Assembly: GCA_902783925.1 (NCBI GenBank) | Contig: CACZSV010000042.1 | Location: forward strand, 1 to 18,491 | Reading direction: 5' to 3' | Source of the DNA: an uncultured Coriobacteriaceae bacterium | GTDB lineage: Bacteria > Actinomycetota > Coriobacteriia > Coriobacteriales > QAMH01 | Length of the DNA: 18,491 nucleotides | Part shown: piece after piece, positions 7,705 to 15,119 of the stretch | How positions within the stretch are numbered: position 1 is the stretch's first letter | Layout: each line of letters begins with the position of its first letter | Notes under the pieces: generated by a model | Told to the model about the DNA's origin: nothing | Seen by the model: only the letters and a program-made list of their open reading frames with translations | The model's database searches: none | Made by a program: the position numbers and the translations under genes

Positions 7705-7734
7705 CAAGTCTAATAACAAAATTCGATTTTTCTC

Positions 7735-7763
7735 TTCACGTCTAGGCCCAAGCGTGATATATT
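7735..7763 (+). promoter_or_regulatory. Likely promoter of rpmF
   Basis: TTCACG (7735-7740) and TATATT (7758-7763) are separated by exactly 17 bases, a reasonable sigma-70-type match with an AT-rich stretch upstream. Transcription would start near 7770, giving a leader of about 65 bases before rpmF. The separation of rpmF from yceD by unrelated genes makes an own promoter necessary. Confidence 0.5.
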
Positions 7764-7834
7764 TACTTTTCGCGTGTTCGAAGTTTATTCAGCGCGTTCG
7801 AGTGTGAATGTGCTTGTAGGAAAGGTAAATCGAG

Positions 7835-8017
7835 ATGGCAGTACCCAAGCGTAAAACCGGCAGGATGAAGACCCATTCCCGTCGTTCCTCCAACGACACG
7901 TGCAAGACAGTTGCACGCTCCATTTGCCCGCAGTGCGGCGAAGTGAAGCGCCCACATACCGTGTGCCCGACTTGCGGTTATTACAAAGACCGTGAGGTCC
8001 TGGTCGTCGAGGAGTAA
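7835..8017 (+). CDS. rpmF: 50S ribosomal protein L32
   Basis: A 60-aa basic structural protein of the large ribosomal subunit. The MAVPKRKTGRMKTHSRRS start is diagnostic for L32. C31-C34 (CPQC) and C44-C47 (CPTC) form a zinc ribbon, so this is the zinc-binding form of L32. AGGAAAGG stands about 8 bases before the ATG. It is followed at once by a strong terminator, and its usual upstream partner yceD is on the other strand 2 kb away. Confidence 0.97.
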   Translation: MAVPKRKTGRMKTHSRRSSNDTCKTVARSICPQCGEVKRPHTVCPTCGYYKDREVLVVEE

Positions 8018-8041
8018 TCTCCTTTTTCACGAGAGATGATG

Positions 8042-8078
8042 AAATCCTGCAAACGGATTATCTGTTTGCAGGATTTTT
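8042..8078 (+). terminator. Intrinsic terminator after rpmF
   Basis: AAATCCTGCAAAC (8042-8054) pairs perfectly with GTTTGCAGGATTT (8064-8076) over a 9-base loop, and the 3' arm runs into TTTTT (8074-8078). This 13-bp stem with a U-tract begins 24 bases after the rpmF stop. It should end most rpmF transcripts, so plsX needs its own promoter or depends on read-through. Confidence 0.88.
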
Positions 8079-8100
8079 ATTAGCGCAGGAAGTATCGATT

Positions 8101-8143
8101 AGATGCCGGCGCACCTGCGGTGCGGTTAGTTGGGTCGGCATCT
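8101..8143 (+). promoter_or_regulatory. Structured leader upstream of plsX
   Basis: An outer stem AGATGCCG (8101-8108) with CGGCATCT (8136-8143) encloses an inner hairpin CGCACC-TGC-GGTGCG (8110-8124) and an 11-base single-stranded stretch. It ends 13 bases before the plsX Shine-Dalgarno. It has no T-run and so is not a terminator. It could be an RNA element or an operator; nothing in it matches a riboswitch I know. Confidence 0.45.
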
Positions 8144-8171
8144 GGACGATTCGCAAAGAGGTGAAATGTCC

Positions 8172-9188
8172 ATGAGTGAGATCACAGTTGTTGTAGATGC
8201 CCTTGGTGGGGACAACGCACCCGATGTCGTTCTCGAGGGCGTGGCAGAAGCGCTCAAGCAAGATGCGTCGATTCATGTCATCCTGACGGGTCCAGAAGAG
8301 CTGGTCGTTTCCTTTGCCGATGCACATGACCGTGTGGAGGCTGTCCCCACGACAGAAGTCATCGAGATGGGAGAGCATCCAGCAAACGCTGTGCGGCGCA
8401 AGAAGGATTCCTCGATTGTCGTGGGCTGCCGTCTTGTCAAAGAAGGCAGGGCACAGGGCTTTTTCTCTGCAGGTTCCACAGGCGCATGCATGGCGGCGGC
8501 AACGCTTGTCATCGGACGCATCAAGGGTGTCAAACGCCCTGCAATCGCGAGCGTGGTGCCTGCACCCAACTCGCGATTGATCTTCACGGACATGGGCGCC
8601 AATGCAGATTGCAAGCCCGAGTATCTCGTGCAGTTCGGCCAGATGGGGCGCGTGTACGCGCAGGTCGCGCTTGGTGTCGATAATCCCACGGTTGGGCTTC
8701 TCAACATTGGCGAAGAAGAGACCAAGGGCTCTAAGTTTGCCCAGGAATGCCATGCGCTCATGAAAGAGCAGGTCCCCAACTTCATCGGCAATGCCGAGGG
8801 GCGTAGCTTGGCCATGGGCGGTTTCGACGTCATCGTGACCGACGGCTTTACCGGCAACGTGGCGCTCAAGGTCTACGAGGGCGTTGGCATGGCGATGCTC
8901 CAGGGAATCAAAGAAGCGATTTACTCTTCAACGAAAGCCAAGGTCGGCGGCCTGCTCATCAAGGATGCACTTTCGGAATTCAAGAAGAAAGTGTCGGCCG
9001 ACGAATACGGCGGTGCGCAGCTGCTAGGCGTGAAGGGCGTATGCTTGATTGGTCACGGTTCGAGCGATGCACATGCCATATGCAGCGGCGTGCTCGCGAC
9101 TGCGGCCGCGATAGAGCAGGATATGCCTGGCAAGCTCACGGCGGCCATCGAATCGGCAGCCGCGCTCGGTGACGAAGCGGGCGAGTAG
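8172..9188 (+). CDS. plsX: Phosphate acyltransferase PlsX
   Basis: Makes acyl-phosphate from acyl-ACP and phosphate, the first step of phosphatidic acid synthesis by the PlsX-PlsY route; a peripheral membrane enzyme. The 338-aa product has the usual length and the family start TVVVDALGGDNAPDVVLEG. It also has FSAGSTGACMAAATLVIGRI, RPAIASVVP, DMGANADCKPEYLVQF and the GFTGNVALKVYEG block. AGAGGTG (8157-8163) is 8 bases before the ATG at 8172 but only 2 before the in-frame ATG at 8166, so the second ATG is chosen. Usual neighbours acpP and fab genes are absent; rnc follows after 2 bases, so the two genes are coupled. Confidence 0.96.
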   Translation: MSEITVVVDALGGDNAPDVVLEGVAEALKQDASIHVILTGPEELVVSFADAHDRVEAVPTTEVIEMGEHPANAVRRKKDSSIVVGCRLVKEGRAQGFFSAGSTGACMAAATLVIGRIKGVKRPAIASVVPAPNSRLIFTDMGANADCKPEYLVQFGQMGRVYAQVALGVDNPTVGLLNIGEEETKGSKFAQECHALMKEQVPNFIGNAEGRSLAMGGFDVIVTDGFTGNVALKVYEGVGMAMLQGIKEAIYSSTKAKVGGLLIKDALSEFKKKVSADEYGGAQLLGVKGVCLIGHGSSDAHAICSGVLATAAAIEQDMPGKLTAAIESAAALGDEAGE

Positions 9189-9190
9189 CC

Positions 9191-9907
9191 ATGGACGAGG
9201 CGCATCCCGAGTTCATTCCAGAGCATCCGCAAATCGTTGCCCGGGCAGAAAAGATTCTCGGCTATGAGTTTACCGATAAGCCGCTACTCGAGGCGGCGCT
9301 CACACATCCTTCCGCGCTCGATAGGGAGACGACCCTGCATAATTACGAACGCCTGGAATTTCTCGGCGATTCCATCTTGGGCGCGATTGTCGCGGAGCAT
9401 CTTTTCAGATCGTTTAAGGACCTTGACGAAGGTGGCCTGACGAGGATCAAGGTGGCTCTGGTTTCCGGAGCGACGCTTGCCAAGGTTTCCTACGAGATGG
9501 GCATAGCCGATTGCATTATTTTTGGCGAAAGCGAATCGGGAACTGACAAGCGCGGCCTGCATTCCGCGCTCGAGAATGTATACGAGTCGATTGTCGCCGC
9601 GCTCTATCTCGATGGGGGTCTTACCGTGGCCAAGACGTGGATTGGGCGTACGCTCTTGCCGCACGCTAGCCACGAGCTTGCGAATATTCCGGAAAGCCCA
9701 AAATCTTCTTTGCAGGAATATCTTCAGGCGCGCCGCAAATCACCCGCTTACCGCATTATCGGCCAGGAAGGTCCCCCGCATGACCGCACGTTCTTTGCCG
9801 AGGCGCTAGTCGATGGCGAGGTCATCGGCGAGGGAAGCGGGCGTTCGAAGAAGCAAGCAGAAGCAGATGCCGCCGCTGCCGCGCTCAAGAAGCTCGGGGC
9901 GGAGTAG
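9191..9907 (+). CDS. rnc: Ribonuclease III
   Basis: Double-strand-specific endoribonuclease that matures rRNA precursors and cuts structured mRNAs. The 238-aa protein has the nuclease domain at 1-160, with the signature YERLEFLGDS (E53, E56, D60), and a dsRNA-binding domain at about 170-236 (SSLQEYLQARRKSPAY, then GEGSGRSKKQAEADAAAAAL). In the second metal-site segment, LENVYESIVAALYLDGG, E132 is present, but N129 occupies the place of the aspartate found in E. coli (D114). It starts 2 bases after plsX, and a weak ribosome site supports coupling. smc follows after 139 bases. Confidence 0.95.
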   Translation: MDEAHPEFIPEHPQIVARAEKILGYEFTDKPLLEAALTHPSALDRETTLHNYERLEFLGDSILGAIVAEHLFRSFKDLDEGGLTRIKVALVSGATLAKVSYEMGIADCIIFGESESGTDKRGLHSALENVYESIVAALYLDGGLTVAKTWIGRTLLPHASHELANIPESPKSSLQEYLQARRKSPAYRIIGQEGPPHDRTFFAEALVDGEVIGEGSGRSKKQAEADAAAAALKKLGAE

Positions 9908-9990
9908 GGGATTTCCGCTTCCTTGCAGCTCGCAATTGTTCATAAGCAGGCAGATGGCAGCCCGTGCTCATGCGCTCACTACTCGCTCTG

Positions 9991-9999
9991 TGGTAGAAT
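9991..9999 (+). promoter_or_regulatory. Extended -10 promoter for smc
   Basis: TGG followed by TAGAAT forms an extended -10 element (TGnTAnAAT-like) 47 bases upstream of the smc start. The bases 17 upstream (TGCGCT) are a weak -35, which extended -10 promoters tolerate. This would drive smc-ftsY-ffh independently of plsX-rnc. Confidence 0.5.
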
Positions 10000-10046
10000 T
10001 CTATCTTTGAGTTTGACTAGGTAATGGCGTTATTTCAAGGGGATTT

Positions 10047-13000
10047 GTGTACCTCAAATCACTTGTTCTGAAGGGCTTTAAATCGTTTGCCGACCGAGCG
10101 GTGCTATCGCTCGAGCCGGGCATGACCGTCGTTGTCGGGCCTAACGGATCGGGCAAATCGAATATTTCCGACGCCGTGCTCTGGGTCTTGGGAGAACAGA
10201 GCGCAAAACAGCTGCGTGGGCAGGCGATGGAAGATGTCATCTTCGCGGGGTCTTCGGCCCGTCAGGCCGTGGGCCTGGCAGAGGTTGACCTCGTGCTCGA
10301 TAATTCCGACGGCACGCTTCCGCTCGATTTCAACGAGGTCGTCATCACGCGCCGCATGTATCGTAGCGGAGAGAGCGAATACCTCGTCAACGGCTCGCAG
10401 ACGCGCTTGATGGACGTTCTCGATATTCTCAACGATTCCGGCCTTGGCCGTGACACGCATTCGATCATCTCGCAAGGATCGCTGCAAAACGTGCTTCGCG
10501 CCCGGCCGGAAGACCGCCGCCTGCTTATCGAAGAAGCTGCCGGCATCCTCAAGCATAAGAAGCGTAAAGAACGCTCGGGGCGTAAGCTTAAGAATATGGA
10601 TGTCGAGCTGCAGCGCGTGCATGATGTCGCGGCAGAGATCGACCGCCAGCTCAAGCCGCTCGAGCGTCAGGCGAATCGCGCGCGCCAGCACGAGCAGGTG
10701 AGCGCAGAGCTGAAGGAAGTCGAGCTAACGCTTGCCGTCGACGACCTGCGTCGCCTGCAGGACGCATGGCACGATGCAGAGCTTCAGGAAAAAGAAGCGG
10801 ATTCGCTTGTCGAGCTCGCGCGTTTTCAGTTTGACGAGAAAAACCGTGAACTCGAAAAATACCAGCGGCTGCTTGAGGAAAAAGGGCTTTTTGTCGGCGA
10901 TTTGGCAGAGCAACGGCGTCGGTGCCAGACCGTTCTCGAGCGTCTGGACGCGGGCATGCTCTTGCTTGAGGAAAAAGGCCGCAACATGGTCGCGCGCTTA
11001 TCCGAGCTGCGTCAAACCATCCACCGCTCTGATTCGCGCCGTACCGAAGCTGCGCAGCAGCTTGAGGAATTCCAAGAGCAGCACAGAAGCACTGCTGCAG
11101 AATTTGCCGAGCTCAATGAGCAGCTCGAAGAGCAAAAACGCCTGTCGCAGGAAGTCCATGCGGAGCGCACACAGGCGGATGACGAGCTTTCCCAGGCCAA
11201 TGCGGCTCTTCGTTCTGCGGAGCGCGAAATCGACGAGTGCACGCTTGCCGAGGTCAAAGCGCAAGAATCGCTTTCTTCGGCGGATGTCGAAGACGAGCTG
11301 CTTCAAAACCGCATTGCGCAGATCGAGGACAGCCGCGTTGCGACGCAGGGGACCCTCGTCGCGCGACGTGCGCATCTCGAAGATCTGGAGGTGCAGCTCG
11401 AGAAGCTCAAAGCCGATTCGCTTGCGGCAAAAGCAGATATCGACAGCCGCGTACGCGTCCACGACGATTGCCGAACCCGTCTCGAGCAGAAACGTGAGAA
11501 CCTGAGCTCGCTTCGGGCCGAAATCAAGGGCTTGCGGCAGGTCGACAAGGCATTCGATTCTTCGCGCCCCCTCCTTGCATGGGCGCTTGATAGAAAAGAC
11601 AAGATTGCAGGCATCGTGTCTCCGGTAAGCGAGCTGTTCACAGCTCCAGCTGAGCTCGAGGAGCTTGTCGAGCACTTGCTTGGCGCAGATATGTTCGGCC
11701 TGATGATGCAAGATTCGAAATCAGCCGCCGACCTTGCACGCAACTTGCTCGAAAACAAAGTGACGGGCGGTGAGCTTTCGCTCGTCATGCAGCAGGGTAA
11801 GCAATTTGCTCGCCCGCGGGCAAAAACGGGGACGCGCCTACTCGACGAGGTAAGCTTCGACGAGAAAGACGCCCGTGTAGCCGAGCTGCTGCTGGGCGAT
11901 GTGCACATCGTCGATTCCGTGCAAGAGGCGATTGACGCGGCATCGAGCGACGAGACGGGCTCGCGATTTGTGACGCGCGATGGCGTGGTCGTGTGGCCGG
12001 GCGGTAAAGTCACCATCGGAACGCAGGTGACCGATGCAGAGGGTGTGCTCAGCCGCAAGCGCAAGATAGCAGAGCTCGCAAAAAGCGAACCTACTGCCGA
12101 GCGCGAGGTCGAAGAAAGCGAAGCCGCGCTTGCCAAGGCGCTCGAGAATCTGCAGGTGGCGCAGGCTGACGACTTCGAGATTTCGCAATCCATCGCCCAG
12201 GTGTCTGGAGAGGTGGACAGCATACGCGAAGAAGTGGGCCGTCTCGAGCAGAGCATCACCGGACTCATGCGCGAAAAAGGCGAGGTTGAGCAACGTCGTG
12301 CCCGTCTGAAAGAAAACACCGCCTCTGCACGCGAGACCGTCGAGCAGCTCGCTGCGCGCAAAGCCGAACTCGCTTCGGCCAAAACGCAGGCCGAGGAGCA
12401 GGTTGCCGTCGTGCGCGAGAAACGCAATGGTCTGCTACGCCGCGAAGACATCTTCACGAGGAATATCTCGACTATTCAGGTCGATTTGGCAACGAGCCGC
12501 GAGCGCGAGCGTCATCTGAGAAACCAAGTCGCATCGCTCGAGGACGAAATCATCAAGCTTGACGAATCGCTCTTGGTTTCGTACGAGACGGAGTCGAGTC
12601 TTGAGATTTTGCGCTTGCGCGTCGAGCCCCTGTACCAGGTATTCACTGAGCTTCGCGAGGGCGTCAAGGAAAAGGCCGAGGTGCTGCGCGATCGTGCCCA
12701 GCTCGAGCAAGCGGGTCAGGGTGACCTGCGCGATACCATCGAAGCGGCGCGCGAGACAGTGCAAGAAGCGCAGTCAAAGCTCAACGGTGCCAACGAGGTG
12801 CTCACGCAGGCACGTATCGAGAAAAGCAAGCTCGAGGTCAAGGTCGAGGCGGCCATCAAGACGATAACCGAAGACAATGGCGTTTTGCTCGATATCGCCT
12901 TGCAGACGCCTCCGCCCGAAGATCGCGAGCAGGCCGAAGCACAGGCCGAGAAGCTGCGTAAGCGGCTTCATCATCTTGGCGCGGTCAACCCGGTCGCCAT

Positions 13001-13637
13001 CGAGGAGTATCGCAAGCTCAAGGAGCGTCGCGATTTCATCTCGGTGCAGCTTGACGATCTCGAAGCGGCGGCCAAGGCGCTCGAGCGCATCGTCGCTGCC
13101 ATCGACCGCAAGATGCGCAAACGTTTTCTCGATACGTTCGAGCAGGTGAACAAGAACTTCGAGGATGTCTTCGCACAACTCTTCCCTGGTGGAAACGGGC
13201 ATCTTGAGCTCACGGACCCGAGCGCGCCCGAGGAAACCGGCGTGGAGGTTCATGCTCAGCCGCGGGGTAAGATGGTGCGCAAACAGACTCTGCTTTCCGG
13301 CGGCGAGCAATCGCTCGTGGCACTTGCGCTGCTCTTTGCTGTGTACCGTGTGCGCAGCACGCCATTTTACATACTTGACGAGGTGGAAGCCGCGCTTGAC
13401 GACACAAATCTGCGCCGCATGCTCGCGTATCTCGACAGCATTCGCAGCCAGACGCAATTCATCATCATCAGCCACCAGCGCAGAACTATGGAAATGGCGG
13501 ATTTGCTCTACGGTGTTTCTATGCGCAGCGATGGCGTTTCCAAGCTTGTCTCGCAGAAACTCGATCAGACGATTCGCATCAGTGATGTCGATGACGCGGC
13601 AATTCGGGATGTTGAGCATTTCAGCGGCGCACAATGA
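10047..13637 (+). CDS. smc: Chromosome segregation ATPase SMC
   Basis: Condensin subunit that compacts and segregates the chromosome with ScpA and ScpB. The 1196-aa length fits the family. The N-terminal head has MYLKSLVLKGFKSFADRA and Walker A GPNGSGKS (31-38). Long coiled coils at about 170-500 and 670-1000 flank a hinge at about 510-650 that contains GIVSPVSELF, VTRDGVVVWPGGKV and related blocks. The C-terminal head has the signature LLSGGEQSLVALALLFA (near 1085) and Walker B FYILDEVEAALDD. The start is GTG, 4 bases after AAGGGG (10037-10042). FtsY follows after 48 bases, as in many actinobacteria and firmicutes, while scpA and scpB are not in the window. Confidence 0.97.
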   Translation: MYLKSLVLKGFKSFADRAVLSLEPGMTVVVGPNGSGKSNISDAVLWVLGEQSAKQLRGQAMEDVIFAGSSARQAVGLAEVDLVLDNSDGTLPLDFNEVVITRRMYRSGESEYLVNGSQTRLMDVLDILNDSGLGRDTHSIISQGSLQNVLRARPEDRRLLIEEAAGILKHKKRKERSGRKLKNMDVELQRVHDVAAEIDRQLKPLERQANRARQHEQVSAELKEVELTLAVDDLRRLQDAWHDAELQEKEADSLVELARFQFDEKNRELEKYQRLLEEKGLFVGDLAEQRRRCQTVLERLDAGMLLLEEKGRNMVARLSELRQTIHRSDSRRTEAAQQLEEFQEQHRSTAAEFAELNEQLEEQKRLSQEVHAERTQADDELSQANAALRSAEREIDECTLAEVKAQESLSSADVEDELLQNRIAQIEDSRVATQGTLVARRAHLEDLEVQLEKLKADSLAAKADIDSRVRVHDDCRTRLEQKRENLSSLRAEIKGLRQVDKAFDSSRPLLAWALDRKDKIAGIVSPVSELFTAPAELEELVEHLLGADMFGLMMQDSKSAADLARNLLENKVTGGELSLVMQQGKQFARPRAKTGTRLLDEVSFDEKDARVAELLLGDVHIVDSVQEAIDAASSDETGSRFVTRDGVVVWPGGKVTIGTQVTDAEGVLSRKRKIAELAKSEPTAEREVEESEAALAKALENLQVAQADDFEISQSIAQVSGEVDSIREEVGRLEQSITGLMREKGEVEQRRARLKENTASARETVEQLAARKAELASAKTQAEEQVAVVREKRNGLLRREDIFTRNISTIQVDLATSRERERHLRNQVASLEDEIIKLDESLLVSYETESSLEILRLRVEPLYQVFTELREGVKEKAEVLRDRAQLEQAGQGDLRDTIEAARETVQEAQSKLNGANEVLTQARIEKSKLEVKVEAAIKTITEDNGVLLDIALQTPPPEDREQAEAQAEKLRKRLHHLGAVNPVAIEEYRKLKERRDFISVQLDDLEAAAKALERIVAAIDRKMRKRFLDTFEQVNKNFEDVFAQLFPGGNGHLELTDPSAPEETGVEVHAQPRGKMVRKQTLLSGGEQSLVALALLFAVYRVRSTPFYILDEVEAALDDTNLRRMLAYLDSIRSQTQFIIISHQRRTMEMADLLYGVSMRSDGVSKLVSQKLDQTIRISDVDDAAIRDVEHFSGAQ

Positions 13638-13685
13638 GGATTTGAAGCACGAGCAGTAACATGCTTCATGTAAGGAGAACTGACG

Positions 13686-15107
13686 ATGGCATTTTTCAAC
13701 CAGGTCGAAAAAAGCAGATGGACCTTCAGCGAGCGCATGAACAAGCTGTTTCGTCGTGGTCCAAAGCTCGATGACGACTTTTGGGATGACCTCGAGGAAG
13801 CACTCATTCTAAGCGACCTTGGGGCTCAGGCGACCTTCGAGATTATCGAGCGCTTGCAAGACCAGGCAGAGCACAAGGCACTGCCCGATGCGTTCGCGGT
13901 GCTCGACCTGCTTGCAGACGAGATCGCATCCCTCTTTGCCGAGCCCGATCCCGATCCGTTCAGGATGAATCCCGTATGCGTGCTCTTTGTTGGAATCAAC
14001 GGCGCGGGAAAGACGACGACGGTGGGCAAGCTCGCCAATCAGGCGAGCATCGGAGGACGCAAGGTCCTCATTGGCTCGGCTGATACCTTCCGCGCGGCTG
14101 CCATCGAGCAGCTCGATGTGTGGGGTGAGCGCAGCGGCGTCGAGGTTGTGAAGCGTGAACGCGGCGCCGACCCTGCGAGCGTGTGCTATGACGTCATCGA
14201 GCGAAGCGAGGAACTTAGAAGCGATCTTATTCTGATTGACACTTCCGGGCGTCTTCATACAAGCGACGAGCTCATGCGCGAGCTGCAGAAAGTTGTGAGC
14301 GTGACGCGCAAACGAGCGACTATCGACGTGAAGACCGTGCTCGTGATAGATGCGACGACGGGCCAGAACGGCTTGCAGCAGGCGCGCGAATTCGACAAGG
14401 CGCTCGATCTTGACGGCGTGATCATGACCAAGCTCGATGGGACGGCCAAGGGCGGCATTGCCGTTGCCGTGAGCCATGAGTTGAGCTTGCCAATCCTGCG
14501 CATCGGAGTTGGTGAGGGTATAGAGGATCTGCAGCCTTTTGATGCGCACGAGTATGCCGAAGCGCTCTTTGGCGAGCTGCGTGGAGATACAGGAACTGAA
14601 GAAGCCGAGCTCAGCGAAGATACCGAGATGGCGGAGGAACGCGATAGGGACGCACTCCATGCGCCCGAGCCGCAGCCCGATGAAACCGTTTCGGCCGCTC
14701 AGGAGAGCGCCCCTACCGAGGGCGATGGCTATCCCGATGCCCCCGTTGCTTCCGGCGAGCTTGGGCATGCGGGCATACCGCGCGAAGGCACAGACGTGTT
14801 CGAGGCGGCTTCCGATGTCTATGACGAGGATGTGGAAGAAGCCGAGCTCAGCGAAGACGTTGTTTCGGGCGCTCAGGAGAGTGTCCCTACCGAGGGCGAT
14901 GGCTATCCCGATGCCCCCGTTGCTTCCGGCGAGCTTGGGCATGCGGGTATGCCGAGCGAGGGCACGGACGGGTTCGAGGCGGCATCCGACGTCTATGACG
15001 AGGACATGGCAGAAGGTGCCGTCGAGTCCGAACCCGAGCCTGAACCCGAGCCCGAGCCCGAGAAGAAAGAATCCTTCCGCGACAAGATGCGCCGCTGGTT
15101 CTCATAA
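13686..15107 (+). CDS. ftsY: Signal recognition particle receptor FtsY with C-terminal repeat extension
   Basis: SRP-receptor GTPase that docks ribosome-SRP complexes at the membrane. Residues 1-300 are a normal NG domain: an amphipathic start (MAFFNQVEKSRWTFSERMNK), G1 GINGAGKTTTVGKLA (from 102), DTFRAAAIEQL, G3 DTSGR, G4 TKLDGTAKGG and GVGEGIEDLQPF. DTSGR differs from the common DTAGR. The remaining 170 residues are unusual. They are acidic and Pro/Gly/Ala-rich, contain two near-identical 58-residue units (about 338-385 and 396-443), an EPEPEPEPEPE run and a final KKESFRDKMRRWFS. E. coli FtsY carries its acidic domain at the N-terminus instead. AAGGAGA lies 7 bases before the ATG. The stop overlaps the ffh Shine-Dalgarno. 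Confidence 0.95.
   Translation: MAFFNQVEKSRWTFSERMNKLFRRGPKLDDDFWDDLEEALILSDLGAQATFEIIERLQDQAEHKALPDAFAVLDLLADEIASLFAEPDPDPFRMNPVCVLFVGINGAGKTTTVGKLANQASIGGRKVLIGSADTFRAAAIEQLDVWGERSGVEVVKRERGADPASVCYDVIERSEELRSDLILIDTSGRLHTSDELMRELQKVVSVTRKRATIDVKTVLVIDATTGQNGLQQAREFDKALDLDGVIMTKLDGTAKGGIAVAVSHELSLPILRIGVGEGIEDLQPFDAHEYAEALFGELRGDTGTEEAELSEDTEMAEERDRDALHAPEPQPDETVSAAQESAPTEGDGYPDAPVASGELGHAGIPREGTDVFEAASDVYDEDVEEAELSEDVVSGAQESVPTEGDGYPDAPVASGELGHAGMPSEGTDGFEAASDVYDEDMAEGAVESEPEPEPEPEPEKKESFRDKMRRWFS
14697..15014 (+). repeat. 174-bp direct tandem duplication inside ftsY
   Basis: Bases 14697-14840 recur at 14871-15014 with a 174-bp (58-codon) period. The 63 bases 14711-14773 are identical to 14885-14947; the flanks differ by scattered substitutions, mostly in frame-preserving positions. 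A third shared piece, GAAGAAGCCGAGCTCAGCGA, begins at 14598 and 14835, offset by 237 bases, so one copy has 63 bp (21 codons) more before the shared core. High identity suggests a recent duplication or ongoing gene conversion. Confidence 0.93.
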
Positions 15108-15119
15108 AGGAGATGCGCG

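Noticed and set aside
7718..7731. Terminator after the hypothetical gene (AAAAT-TCG-ATTTT)
   Set aside because: Five A-T pairs only; too weak to call.
11303..12457. 384-codon antisense frame inside smc
   Set aside because: Serine- and arginine-rich shadow of the SMC coiled coil, with no domain or start signal.
13643..13668. Hairpin TGAAGCA/TGCTTCA between smc and ftsY as a terminator
   Set aside because: Only 7 bp with a 12-base loop and no T-run; smc and ftsY are likely co-transcribed.
13809..14942. 377-codon antisense open frame opposite ftsY
   Set aside because: High G+C and the codon bias of the real gene keep the opposite frame open; no ribosome site, no recognisable domain, and it simply mirrors the repeat.
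15028..15062. Sequencing artefact in the GAGCCC repeat run of ftsY
   Set aside because: The frame stays open through it to a sensible C-terminus, and ffh spacing is normal, so it is read as a real Glu-Pro run.
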